Assembly (NCBI GenBank): GCA_008828725.1
Contig: MEHQ01002696.1
Location: 205,168 to 269,167 of the forward strand
Direction: 5' to 3'
From: Saccharina japonica
Lineage: Eukaryota; Sar; Phaeophyceae; Laminariales; Laminariaceae
DNA: 64,000 nucleotides
Shown here in pieces: positions 20,227-31,770 of the stretch; the stretch's first letter is position 1, and each line of letters opens with the position of its first letter. The notes beneath the pieces are model-generated. The model saw only the letters and a list, made by a program, of their open reading frames with translations, did no database searches and was not told the DNA's origin. The position numbers and the translations under genes were made by a program.

Positions 20227-23200
20227 AGATATTAATGCTTCTCAGACTCAGTCTTTGCTGCTACCGGACGACCTCGTTGAAACAACGTCGCGTTTTAGAT
20301 CAAGTTCGTGGGAGAGTGATGTTTTTTGTTTTGTGAGAATCCCCCCCCCCCCTCCTCGGAACATGTAAGGAAACACCGCCTCCATACTTTGTTAACTGTG
20401 TACGAAGTATGTATATACCACACCAAGGACAGAGATCATCTATTCCCACTGGATGATCTATAAGCAGTAGACCTTTCAAGGCAGATCTATTTCCGATATT
20501 GAATGATCTACAGTAGTAGCGCATGTTGCCGAGTGGGACCCGCAAAATCCGCATGATCTGAGACAAGTTTCCTGGGTTGGATCTGTACTACGCAGGTCGT
20601 GCACAAAACCTCTCACAGCGGTAGGCGATCTAGATGATCCAGATCATCCTTAGTTGCACGACGTGTGCACTATTTGTACAATGAACACACTGTATGTTCT
20701 TGCAAATGTATGGTGACAGTGGAGGCAAAGGCCTCTTTGTTGTCCGCCACAGGGGCCAACGGAAGCCACTCAAACTGTTATGTGCATGGATATACGCCCG
20801 AAAGCCACTCGACAACGTGCGTTTAGAGGCCTAAAAACGTTGGTCTCGCCCACGGCGAACGTACAAAAAAGCAAACAAAAAATGTTTTGACGCCTCCAGG
20901 CGAAAAAGACACGACGCGCAAACGTTCTTTAGCCTGCGGCGAAACATGTTGCACGTCCCGAAACTCGAGTTGGAGATTGTGGCACACCCCAAATTTCAGC
21001 CGGGGCTGCTCAAACGGCTTTCGTCCGCTCCTTCGGGTCTGTGGTGGTGCGCTTGCTCTCACCACGCACACCCCGTTACTGGACGGTTTTCGCGTGTGTT
21101 CCTGTGCCCGAGGCCCGGGTCGGTTACTTCGCGCAAACTGGAAATGTTTGAGGATATTCTATTTTGTTTCGCGGTACGTATGCATGTACTTGGAGAGCGT
21201 TTTGTTTTTAGGTTTGATTATGGGAATACACGTTTTAGTTTTCATGTCTGCGTTGGTTTTCCATTACAGTTTTTTAATTATGTCAGCACTGACTGGCGTG
21301 TTACAGTCCCAGCCAGCCCAAGACGCAAAGAAGGGGACTTTTTACGTAGTATATGATGCATTTTCCGATCTGTTTTCATGACTAGTTTTGATGCTATCGG
21401 TATACTGGAGAGACGCTCGCAGTCAGTCATTTCCGGGTTTGCGATTCATTTTTCGGTGCGACGTCGGTTGAGTGTTCCCTAGAGACGGTGAGAGTTTGAT
21501 TGCTTCGAAGTCGGTTGAATGCTAGTGGTAGCTCGGCCGGCACGGACTCGTTGGAGGTAAAAACGTTTTAGACCAGACCGGACAATCCTTCTCTGCGTTC
21601 CCGGGGGATTTAAACATACTAAGGTATTTACAGCACTTGCGCCCTTGAAGGCCTTGTTTCCTGTATACGCAAAACTCGCGGTGGCGGCCGCATCACTGAT
21701 ACAAATCTTGCGGAGGGCAAAGGTCGATTCGGTCGCAAAAAGCATCATACCGGCGGACCGTTTCGTCGGCCGTTCCTTATGCGCGAAATGATAGTTCAAA
21801 CATGGTTGAGGCATTTCGAGAGATAGCGTCAGTTTGACCAGTACGAACTTGGTTTATGTGGCTATGAGACTAGAGATAGTGGCAACTGGATCGGTGCGAA
21901 GTCGGCGGAGATAAAAGGCCACTACTGCTGTAGATTTGGCTGTGAAAATGACACGCAAATCTTTTTATGGACCGATTTATCCGTCCTTCCGATGTACTCC
22001 TTCTCAAAATGCCTACCCAACGATTGCTATCAGTACGAAGCTGTCAGAGCTCGAAAACAAATGGTCAGCGTTACATAATGTTTGTCGTGCGAACTCGCGC
22101 CCCTAGTTATTCTAAGTTTTGTTTGGAGAGGGTGTCAGGCGTAAGCTAGTGTCGACTCGATCGGTACGGAGTCGGCGGAGTTTAACCAGTAGTACTTGAT
22201 ACGTTTTCAAACTTGACCCGTGGTTCTCTGGACTGGTACGAATTCATTGGTCAAAATGTAGTAGGTGTTTCCCGTGTTGGCTTTAGTTTCGATCGGACGA
22301 AGTTGATACATGTTGTGACTAAATCGATAGTACTTCCTTTTGGTTACGGCATATGTTGCATTCGCTGTATAGATCTGTAGTAAATGCGGTGGTTGAAGTT
22401 TTGAAATTTTGAACGGTACGGATATATGTCAAGGGGGTTTAATAAAAATAAATACTCGTGCCGTACGAGTAGTCATTCTGCATTTTCATTACTTCTTATC
22501 AACCAGGAACTATTATCCAAGTCAACCACAACGAAATATGGCTATTCATGACACCTTGCCTACATTGACCGAAGTACTGAGTACGAAGTCGTACTCGTCA
22601 GTCGTCTGGTTTCTAACTTCTAACGGTGTGACTTGACCTTGGCGTGCTTTTCAACCTCGTCGACGATTATATTATATGACAATTATTTTGCTAAGTTTGT
22701 AATAAGCCACTACTAATACTTTTCATGTAGAGGTTCAAACTACGAGTGCATCGTTAGCATAACTTCCATGATGAGTACGTAGAAACTCTGGGGATATAAA
22801 ATATGTACCCGAAGTATGAAAGAACGTATGTATTGGTGAGTGCAGCTCAATGTGTCCATTTTGTTTTTCAGTCCCAATGTGCACTTTGCTCCGGGTAGGG
22901 GTATGTATGTAGTCTGGCATTCGAAAGCACGTCTAAAGAGCTAATCTCCAAGCGGCCATCCCTGAAGTAATGGATTTTCATTTCGAGTGTAGTTTGCCTT
23001 CTTATCGTCAATAAACCGGAAACAGTTGAAACCTTTCGCTTGAAGGGTATATGTTTTGCTAACCGAATACGTCCACGGATTCGGGGAGCTATGGGAAATT
23101 CCATCGTCAGCGTTTTTTTTTTCTTGTATTTTTTAGTTTTACCTTGGTTTGACGGAGATATCGGCATAAAACAGAGTATGTGACGTTATCTAGATACCTT

Positions 23201-23699
23201 TCTTTGCGGAGATTACACTTCACGATTCTAAAAAAGGAGCGGGAAACGCCACCTTTGGTCTTGCCCCAGGTCAGGAAGTTTTGTTGATTCTTGGAAAACT
23301 ATAAACTTCACGATATATTCGTGGTTTTGTCTATTTTGATAGATTTTTAGCCGATTTAGGCCAGATATTGGGGTGTCCTTTTCGTGACCGCCCACGTATG
23401 ACTTGACTTTAGAATAGGAAAACCATTTTTTTTCCCTCGACGGTGTTCGATTCCTTTGGCCTTGGCGATTACGACCAAGGCCATTTTATCTTCCAATTCG
23501 ATACAGTTCAAAAGTTATTAGCCGAAAACAAAATAGACACAACATTGATCTGCACGGACTCACACACCATGAATAATTAATGCCCACCGAATACGACACA
23601 ACGAAAGAAACTGAACACTCTTCGCGGGAAGCAGAATGTTTCAACGTTGTATCTCAAACGGGCGCACACTAAATCGTTCCCGTAGCCCAGGTGTCGACC
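20227..23699. other. No supported gene; weak open frames
   Basis: A plus-strand frame of 164 codons (20887-21381) has a hydrophobic middle (LFLGLIMGIHVLVFMSALVF) but overlaps a second 136-codon frame and has no other support. A minus-strand frame at 21479-21814 contains MMLFATESTFALRKICISD and might be an exon, but its splice signals are unclear. The phrase GTCGGCGGAG with similar context occurs near 21902 and 22171. The rest, including the AT-rich 22.2-23.6 kb, shows nothing I can name. Confidence 0.35.
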
Positions 23700-23890
23700 C
23701 CGTAGCAAACGGGTCCCCCAGCTAAAATACTATATGAGCCCCCCTAGTGCACCGGTCCCCTAGCCGACATGCTCAATGCGGCCCCCTAATGCACCGGTGC
23801 CCTAGCTAACATCCCAGACTCGGTCCCCTAATGCACCGGTGACCTAGGCACAGATCCCAGGTTTGGTCCCCTAATGTACTGGTCCCCTAA
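23700..23890 (+). repeat. Minisatellite, about 43 bp, four to five units
   Basis: CCCCTAATGCACCGGT or a close variant followed by CCCTAGC..ACAT recurs at about 23738, 23781, 23825 and 23868. Confidence 0.7.
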
Positions 23891-23924
23891 CGCATTGCAA
23901 TATAATCGGGAGGTAGAAGATAAT

Positions 23925-24560
23925 AACGGGGCCGGCGTGTTGATGTGTGCGCAGCTAGAATGGTACTCGCAGGCCGCGTTGGCTAGTGGGATGGTGTGTG
24001 TGCTACTTCATACCAGGTACATACACAGTCCCCGAAAGATCATCGTGAAGACGCCTTCTCATTAGTTGTGAACTCCTCGAGTCCGGATTTGGTGGGGATA
24101 CCACACCACAACATTCCTGCCGCAGCCGATCTCCACACACGCGACAACACGCCGGCCCCGGTTTTGAGGTCAGCCCTCAGGTTAGTGCAGCGTTGTGTTT
24201 GACCCCGGGCAATGTCTGCTCAAGCTAGTGTACTCGAATTCAAGAAAAGGAAGAGGGATATACCAGGTCTGAGGTATACTAATGCTGTCTTGTTCTCTCC
24301 TTTTTTTCTCGTTTTCCCACGCTGTCCTTCTTCCGGTACCTCTCTCCTCTTCTCTGCATAATGCTTAATCCGTGCAGCAGCTTCTGTCCCTCTTGAGCAC
24401 ATATGCTCTCTTGTTGTACACTCTACAGAGGGTCAAAGCAGTACACTACTGTAGTACGTATGGAACTCGTGTTTTTGTTGAACCGTTTGACAAGAAAATT
24501 CATTCAGTGCATACTCGAACACAAATATTTGCAAAGAGCTACTGCTGTGTAGTAGTCTGG
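23925..24560 (+). repeat. Segmental duplication S, left block (partner 62.1-63.0 kb)
   Basis: Starting at GGGGCCGGCGTGTTGATGTG, the sequence matches 62108-62975 in the same orientation, through CACAGTCCCCGAAA, GATATACCAGGTCTGAGGTA and CTGTCCTTCTTCCGGT to CATTCAGTGCATACTC. The 62 kb copy has about 230 extra bases. Within each copy GGGGCCGGCGTGTTG is mirrored by CAACACGCCGGCCCC, so this may be an inverted-repeat element plus its flank. Confidence 0.75.
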
Positions 24561-24630
24561 AGTGTTTGCGTTTTTTTTTCCAACTTTTAGCCCATCTCTT
24601 AGGCCATCTCTTACGGATGGGTTATGAAAA

Positions 24631-25807
24631 CTGAAAATGAACGTTTTTTTCGAGCGTCAAAACCAATTGAGAATTTTTCAGTTGGCTATCTTATCATGAC
24701 CCAAGAATTGAAAATGATTTCTGGGCAGCAAGTTGTGACAAAAAGTGTACAGCAGCAGCAGTACGAGGAACGGTACTACTCGTACGAGTACTCGTATATA
24801 CTCGTCGTACGCGAAAGCGCCTCCGAACTATTTCGCTGCCGCCCTGGACTACGGGTGATCGACGTGTTCGTCGCACCGGAGCACGCAGCGCAGAAGCATT
24901 GTACCCGGCGGTGGCCGGGACAACGGAAAACACGACGGAGGGGTGTCGTTAAAAGTTGTGTTTTCCTCCTCCCTGTCTGTGTTCCTCGTTTAGTCGCAGC
25001 CTATAGGTCGCAGCTGCAAGGGCAGTCGAAGGCTCTCGTGGCCGGCACCATCACAATCCGATCCCATCGCATTGTGGTGATGTCTGAGGCACGCGCGGGT
25101 GGGGAGNCCACTCGGAAATGGGGCCCCATTTCCGATCGAAATCACGATTGAAACTGGCGATTGGATTTGGAATCTATGAGTTTCCACACATCGTTGGAGG
25201 CAACACGCGTACAAATGTACCGCAAACAGCAGCTGGCAGCTGCAGTTGAGTACGAGCCGCGTCTGTTGCCAAGCAAGCAGCAACACAGGTGTACTGCTGC
25301 TGCTGCTGCTTGCTGTGCCACACTCCCCACCCGCGCGTGCCTCAGACATCACCACAATGCGATGGGATCGGATTGTGATGGTGTCGGCCACGAGAGCCTT
25401 TCAACTGCCCTTGCAGCTGCGACCTATAGGCTGCGACTAACGAGGAACACAGACAGGGAGGAGGAAAACACAACTTTTAACGACACCCCTCCGTCGTGTT
25501 TTCCGTTGTCCCGGCCACCGCCGGGTACAATGCTTCTGCGCTGCGTGCTCCGGTGCGACGAACACTTCGATCACCCGTAGTCCAGGGCGGCAGCGAAATA
25601 GTTCGGAGGCGCTTTCGCGTACGACGAGTATATACGAGTACTCGTACGAGTAGTACCGTCTTCCTCGTACTGCTGCTGCTGTACACTTTTTGTCACAACT
25701 TGCTGCCCAGAAATCATTTTCAATTCTTGGGACATGATAAGATAGCCAACTGAAACAATCTCAATTGGTTTTGACGCTATTTAATAAAAAAAAACGTTCA
25801 TTTTCAG
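24631..25807. repeat. Large palindrome, arms about 480 bp, spacer about 215 bp
   Basis: The left arm (24631-25106) runs from CTGAAAATGAACGTTTTTTT. The right arm (25323-25807) is its reverse complement, ending AACGTTCATTTTCAG, with few differences. The single ambiguous base N at 25107 falls exactly where the left arm meets the spacer. The spacer contains GGAAATGGGGCCCCATTTCC, itself a palindrome, and a CAG/CTG-rich stretch. Open frames in the arms mirror each other. It may be a foldback element, an inverted duplication, or partly an assembly artefact. Confidence 0.8.
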
Positions 25808-26304
25808 ACATCTCCCATAATTTGGGGCGTTCTGCGTCGGTAGAATGCTCGGTGCGTGTAGGCCAATAAAACTGAGAGACGAAAGTTACCGTAACTTGAT
25901 CAAAAACGTACTTCTCGTACATTTTTGCCGTTTTTCAAAAAATTACCTCAAATCCTTCGGGAGAGTTTTTAGAGAAGTAAAAGTAAAAAATGAACGTTTG
26001 TGTGTTCTTCACATTTGAAACTTCCTTTCTACGTTTCTACCCGTCGACATCCAACACACCCAGTGTCAAGTGCCGATTTTTCATCCTAAAAAGGTCCCAG
26101 CTCTGTGGCCACAAAACTACGACACAGAGATACTACGCTCAGTGCGTATACCAGGGTACAGAAACAAATGTTTTTTATGTTGGATTATATGTTCAAATAC
26201 ACGTAAAATTTATACTCTTGGGCGAATGCGACTAAAATCGGGAAATAGTTTGCTACGACGTACCAGGTAGTTTTTAAAAATAATGTACAGCAAAGTGAAA
26301 AACG

Positions 26305-26575
26305 TGCTTTGGTTGTACCGCTTGGGACGTAAACATACGCATACTAAAACACAAATAGTTGCAAAGAGCTAATAATAATGATAATGCGGTAAATCTACCG
26401 GTACGTGCGTTGTAGAACCAGTTCCGGGTTGTAGGCGCGTATACATACAGCCACCGCTACTGCTTGCTGCTGTTCTGTAGACTGCTGCAATGTCGTGGAC
26501 GAGACACATTTTGCACACTGACTGGAGTACGAGTACAAATTAATGGCGATGGGGTACTTTTGGTGAAATTAAAAA
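26305..26575 (+). repeat. Segmental duplication S, right block
   Basis: ACATACAGCCACCGCTACTG, CTGTTCTGTAGACTGCTGCA and CACATTTTGCA match 63270-63400 in order. GCATACTAAAACACAAATAG also repeats 24513-24540. The palindrome at 24631-25807 therefore lies inside the duplicated segment in this copy only. Confidence 0.65.
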
Positions 26576-27879
26576 AACTACGTCAGCTGTGAGTACGACC
26601 AACTGGATGGTGGAAAAACAACTCTGCAAGCTGCGTGAGTCAGACACGCTCATCGGGTGTGCTGGTTCTATATTTAAATAAATGTATTCTATTAATACAG
26701 TGTTCCTGAATTAAACTCCAGCAGCACGACGGTGTAACAGTTGATACTCAGTTCGTTATTATACGTGTAATGGCAAGTCGTCCGCGCGCTTTCTATGTGC
26801 CTTCCTTGGAAGGGATTCGTATAGGCCAGTGACTCCCCTCGATGCTGCCAGAGGGTCAACCGGACGATTTTTCATAACCATTCTGTGCATATACATACTG
26901 ATACTATATAACTCTATAACCCGCAGCGGGGGAGGGCTCACGTATGGCATGGCGCTACGTCAAACAACAAGTACATCATAGTCACCGTATCTTGGTTTTA
27001 TCGATGCGAATTACGTACCAAGTATATAAGAAACCGACCACTTCGGGCAAAAACTAAAAGAGCACTGCAAAAAAAAAGGATTTTTGTTTTTCAGTTACAA
27101 AACTACGAGTATATATCTGGTTTAATTTCCATGTTTTCTTGACTCCTTACGGAAAACGACATTTCTTCAGTTCTAATTAATGCTCAGACCTACTTGTCCC
27201 TATGAGCAGTTTTAGAGAGCGTAGGTCATGGTCAACATCATTTGCGTCTCAGGAGCCGGATCGATCTGACACCTTTTTTTTATCACGCGAAGTGCGTCTT
27301 ACTTGAAAACGACTCGCCATACCGGCGGTTTCTGCGGCTGCTGATTATGTTAAATATCAGATTTTCGACGAGGACGCCGAACACTACTGTAGTGTGATCC
27401 TACCCGGGTCTCTAGTTCGACCGTCCGCATCGTCCTACGTGGCCACAGCAGAGTCCAGGTACCAAACAGGAGTTCCGAAACGATAAAACACAAAACATCT
27501 TGCTGCTGGCTGAGCACTTTCGTTTCGTGATGCAAACACAGAAATACCTTCCCCCCCATGGAGATGGAAGAGCCCCGACACCTCCTAGAGACTATAACGA
27601 AGAAGCTATTATACGTTGCTCCGGAGCAGGCCTGAGCATTAGAACTGGAGCTATGCCGTGTTCCGTAAGGAGTACTGATATGGTGTTAGTGTACCAGAAC
27701 TAGTATTGCTGCTGTGAAAAAGACGAAACATATTTTGTTTTCAAGACTCAAGCGAGGGCGCACGAAAAACATTTTTTCGACACCACACTCACGATGATTC
27801 AACTTCGAGCTCCGGACAGGGAGGGAGGGGGTACCTGGCACCGTCCCCTTCTCTCTACGCCTGGACAGTATTTAGATAG
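26576..27879. other. No gene seen
   Basis: A minus-strand frame at 26759-26950 contains NRPVDPLAASRGVTGLYESL, but no splice sites I trust are present. Nothing else stands out. Confidence 0.35.
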
Positions 27880-28040
27880 ACCTTCAACCAGGGGACGGTT
27901 AAGAGCCACCACCCCTCCTTGATACAAAGCCTTTCCAACCCTGAACAAAATGTATTCAGAACTTCAGCTAGGGGACGGTTAAGAGCCATCTCCCCATCCT
28001 TGATACAAGGCCTTCCATACCACTACGTACAAATACGATT
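27880..28040 (+). repeat. Two-unit tandem repeat, 80 bp
   Basis: AGGGGACGGTTAAGAGCCA with CCTTGATACAA downstream occurs at 27890 and 27970, exactly 80 apart. Confidence 0.8.
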
Positions 28041-28652
28041 ATGCTGCTGTGCGGAGAGACCACATCGGTGTGGGTACTTGCGGTGACTCCAACCACAGCA
28101 GTAACGAGCAGCTGGTAGAGATGTAAACGATTAATACTACTGCATATATCTTCGAATGCACAGCGAAAATCCAATAGGGACACCAACCGCTGACCAGACC
28201 TACAGTAGTGTCATTGACTCGTGCCCTGCCTACCTGGTGCTGAATATATATATGCTTGTCTTGTACGCCGCCGTGGGGGAAATGGCGAAAAACACCCCAG
28301 ACACTCCCCACTCTCCGGACACTCGGACACTCCAGCTCGGGACACTCACATAAGACAATTTCATGATAGAAAGCCAGGGTAGGCCGAAAAAGGGTAAAAC
28401 TATGCTGAACCGCTGAATTACGGGTGCATATCAGGTATGCACGCATGCCCACCTACTACAGGACGGTACAACACCCAACAAAGTAGCTAATCAGGCCACC
28501 AACCTCTACCACGAGGTATGGTATACACCCGAAACAATGTGTTAACACGCCTCTTTGGCACTGTGAACAAGACCACGATAAAGCAAAAAAACATTTTTTT
28601 TTTCTTTTTGGAGGGGGATAGGCATCCAAATTCCCGCACGCCCCTGCCTCAC
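28041..28652. other. No gene seen; GGACACTC words
   Basis: CACTCCCC/GGACACTC is repeated loosely at 28290-28350. The rest shows no structure. Confidence 0.35.
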
Positions 28653-29344
28653 GGATCTACATTATTTGACTTTTTCGTGGCGCGTGTCGCGGCATGTCGC
28701 GACGCGTCGCGACACGTGTCGCGGCATGTCGCGACAACGACCTGTGTCGCGTTACGTGTCGCGGCGTGTCGCGGTATCATCCGTGTCGCGGCAAGTGTCG
28801 CGTTACGTGTCGCGGCGTGTCGCGGTATCACCCGTGTCGCGTTACGTGTCGCGTTACGTGTCGCGGCAAGTGTCGCGTTACGTGTCGCGACGCGTCGCGA
28901 CCCGTCGCGACGCGTAACGCGACGCGTCGCGACGTGGAAAACCGGTTCGAACCAGATGGCAAGGTTAAACGCCTCTATTGACCATAACGGCATGTTTGGG
29001 TGTAAAAGCGTTCCGCGACGCGTCGCGACGCGTCGCGACACTTGCCGTGACACCTGCCGCGACACCTCGCGACACCTCGCCACACCTGTCGCGACACCTG
29101 CCGCGACACCTGTCGCGACACCTACCGCGACACTCGCCGCGACACGCGTCGCGACATGTCGCGACATGCCGCGACGCGTCGCGGCATGCCGCATAGGGCC
29201 GCGACGTGTCGCGGCATGTGTCGCGACGCGTCGCGACATGCCGCGACAGTTGCCGCGACGCGTCGCGACATGTCGCGACACGTGTCGCGACGCGTCGCGT
29301 CGCGTCGCGACACGTGTCGCGAAAAAGACAAATAATGTACATCC
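28653..29344. mobile_element. Inverted-repeat element filled with CGCGAC repeats
   Basis: The ends TACATTATTTGACTTTTTCG (28658-28677) and its complement at 29320-29339 differ at one base. The left interior (28680-28930) is a tandem array of GTGTCGCGGCRT/GTTAC units. The right interior (29010-29320) carries the same unit on the opposite strand (CGCGACACCTGC). The centre (28935-29010) is unique sequence. Because TCGCGA is palindromic, long frames are open on both strands (329 codons plus, 237 codons minus), rich in Arg, Asp, Ser, Thr and His; these are taken as by-products. No clear target duplication was found and the family is unknown. Confidence 0.6.
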
Positions 29345-29346
29345 CT

Positions 29347-29677
29347 CCCAGAGCACCCCCACGGGCCTCGGCCGGGACCCGCACTTGCGCCGTGGTGTAC
29401 ACGCGGGCCCCTGCGTGCCCCGCAGCCGACAGCGCGAGAAAAGACCCCGGCCGGAGGTGAAAAATGAAAAGATTCCGGGAAAATGTCATTTGGTACCATA
29501 CATATAAACGTGGATATGTATAGGTACCAAATGTACTTTTTCCCGGAATACTTTCACTTTTCTCCTCCGACCACGGTTCTTTTCTCGCGCTATCGGCTGC
29601 GGGGCACGCAGGGGGGGCGCGTGTACACCACGGCGCAAGTGCGGGTCCCGGCCGAGGCCCGTGGGGCGTGCTCTGGG
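29347..29677. repeat. Hairpin with arms of about 155 bp
   Basis: CCAGAGCAC (29347) pairs with GTGCTCTGG (29669), and complementarity continues inward through GCACTTGCGCCGTGGTGTAC and CATTTGGTACC to a loop (ATACATATAAACGTGGATAT and on) that is itself nearly palindromic. Arms are roughly 85% identical. It abuts the CGCGAC element. Confidence 0.75.
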
Positions 29678-29689
29678 CCTTCGAAGTCG

Positions 29690-30249
29690 CGAAATCTGGC
29701 AAATAACTCAGGAGAGACGTTCCGACTTGACACCGCCTTGCAGCTACATGAAAAACTTGCCGTACGACTTTTGTTTATCCGCGTGTGAATTTGGATGGTT
29801 CATTTTTGACACGCCGGATGAACGGAACGCACACAGCATGCACCACGCATGAGACAACAAGGACCACACCTACATGGAACGAGGCACACATCTAGCGCCA
29901 TGCATCAGTAGTAGTTAATACATTGTTGCATGCGTCTGCTCTCTACGCATGGGTTGTGTACAGCAGCAGCAGTTGTACGAGATGCTTCAAAAATTACACG
30001 CGCATTCTTTGTGTAAATTTGTAATTTGGTTCCAATATTATTTTGGAATCTACGTAGAGTACACATACATAACATGCACAGATCTACGATAACGTACATA
30101 TGTACAGCAGTACGCATATCATATCTAGCTCTCTCTTATCTACGAGCGATAGGCTACTCTACATACGTACGATTACAAGTACTTTGGTACAGTAGGAGTA
30201 CTACTGCTGCTGTACTTTACGGGAACTGGTGTCTAGTCTAGACTACACA
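29690..30249. other. No gene seen
   Basis: It contains several GTACAGCAG/CTGCTGTAC words (29957, 30100, 30195) but no supported gene. Confidence 0.4.
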
Positions 30250-30702
30250 CTACAAAGCAGCCAAGGCGCCCCTTATCGAACAACACAGCAGTACGGCAGA
30301 AGAAGCTGCAGAACACAAAGCAGCCAGCCGCTGTTCAGATTGTTGCGTTTGTGGCAGTTGTTGTTGTGTCCTGTATGCGTGCGCCGGGCCTTTGTAGTAA
30401 ACAGCCACGAGTAGCAGGAGGAATCCAGCAGATCTAGTTGTGACAGCTACGAACAGCGAGTACTGCTTTGCTGTGTTCTGTCTTTCATTGTGTATGCGTG
30501 TGTGTTTGAAGTATGCGATTTCGGCTTGGACAGCATTCGCATCCTCAGCACGGCGTGCGTCCACCTGTGCTTGCACTGCAGCTACAGCGGCATGTGCATT
30601 TTCTTCTGCCCGGGTTTGCGCAGCAGCCAAAGCCGCCTGAACGTCGTGCGCAGCAGCAACCCGAATAACCTCAGCCTCCGGCGACTTGCTCTCCTCGGAC
30701 AT
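30250..30702 (-). CDS. Small protein with Ala-rich coiled coil and membrane segment
   Basis: An ATG (30700-30702) in a reasonable context (CCGGTATGTCC) opens 150 codons to a TAG. Residues 1-65 are charged and Ala/Glu/Gln-rich (SEESKSPEAEVIRVAAAHD, then AALAAAQTRAEENAHAAVAA), with the spacing of a helical coiled coil. Residues about 80-102 (SLFVAVTTRSAGFLLLLVAV) are hydrophobic and followed by YYKG, consistent with one membrane helix. The tail is Gln-rich, then Ala/Ser/Leu/Cys-rich. I know no family with this layout. Single-exon status and the last third are uncertain, because the 3' part lies in CAG/CTG-rich DNA that opens frames by chance. Confidence 0.4.
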   Translation of the reverse strand: MSEESKSPEAEVIRVAAAHDVQAALAAAQTRAEENAHAAVAAVQAQVDARRAEDANAVQAEIAYFKHTRIHNERQNTAKQYSLFVAVTTRSAGFLLLLVAVYYKGPAHAYRTQQQLPQTQQSEQRLAALCSAASSAVLLCCSIRGALAAL

Positions 30703-31770
30703 ACCGGGAACTCAAAACTAATATGTATCACACCTTGGACCTGTAGCCCTGACTCTGCTGCACTGCGCTGTCACGTGCAGGTCACAACTACGAACTGAAC
30801 CAGGTGTATATCACGGGCTACGATTCATACTACCATGTATTTCTGCATTCATCTGATTGGCCAAACTTCTTACCTACGTACAAAACTCACATTATCTTAT
30901 TCTTCGGAGAATATTCTGCCTCTGATTTTAATATCACCCGTGCTTTACAGCAACGATTAAAAACAACGAAACCGCTAATAACCGTCACGGGTATGGATAA
31001 CACTTCATTCTCGCCGAGAATTTGGGCCCAGGGCACCCGGATATCCAGCTGTTCGACGGGCACCCTTAGACGAGTACTCGGATACTTAACGCGTACCAGG
31101 GTACCCGCCAAAAAGTTATTACGTACGAGTGAATACTCTTATCTAGGACCGGGGCGGGACTCGTCGGGCAACAGCTCTGTCATAACTATCATCTGTATAC
31201 TCAGCTGTACAGCGCAGAACAGCCGTGATAACTGCAGTACCACTGTGGGATCGACTATAAATCCTACAAAAATAGTAAGAGCGACTTCAGAAACAAAACA
31301 AGTCGTTGAGCCTGGACATTTAACCTGAAGTTTATGAACACCGGGAGCCCACTGTACCTCAGATACGATATCATCTCGTGACAGTTGTTTCGTTAGGAAT
31401 GGCCGTCGCTACTACTTTTACAGTCTATGCGTCTATGCCACAGGTTTGCTCCAAAAATTAAACTATCACGGAGGAACATAGTAAATAGGACCAAATATTG
31501 TTAGTAAAAATAGGTAATTATATAGGTTTTTGTCTGTGCCGTAGGTCCTTTTTACTACGATCCCCCGTAATATGAAGCATTTGCGATCTATTTTCACCTT
31601 GCGACACCCCCGGGATTCCAAGTGACCAACATCCCGAAGGGGAACCTTGTATAAATACATGTACAAAATTGCAGCTGCTGCTCGGAGAGAGCTCGACAGC
31701 TTTTCTTAGACGTAGATTTTTACCCTTTTCGCGATAACTGGCGATGACGTCCACCCGGCGACACGCAACT
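30703..31770. other. No supported gene
   Basis: A 174-codon plus-strand frame (30804-31328) shows no domain and ordinary base composition. GAAGGGGAACCTTGTATAA at about 31635 resembles 39131 (GAAGGGGAGCCTTGTAACA). Confidence 0.35.

Noticed and set aside
23700..23890. CRISPR-like array
   Set aside because: The whole 43-bp unit is repeated with gradual divergence and no constant repeat/unique spacer alternation; the host is eukaryotic.
28518..29507. 329-codon plus and 237-codon minus open frames
   Set aside because: Both are by-products of CGCGAC repeats that lack stop codons in any frame; residues are only a few types.
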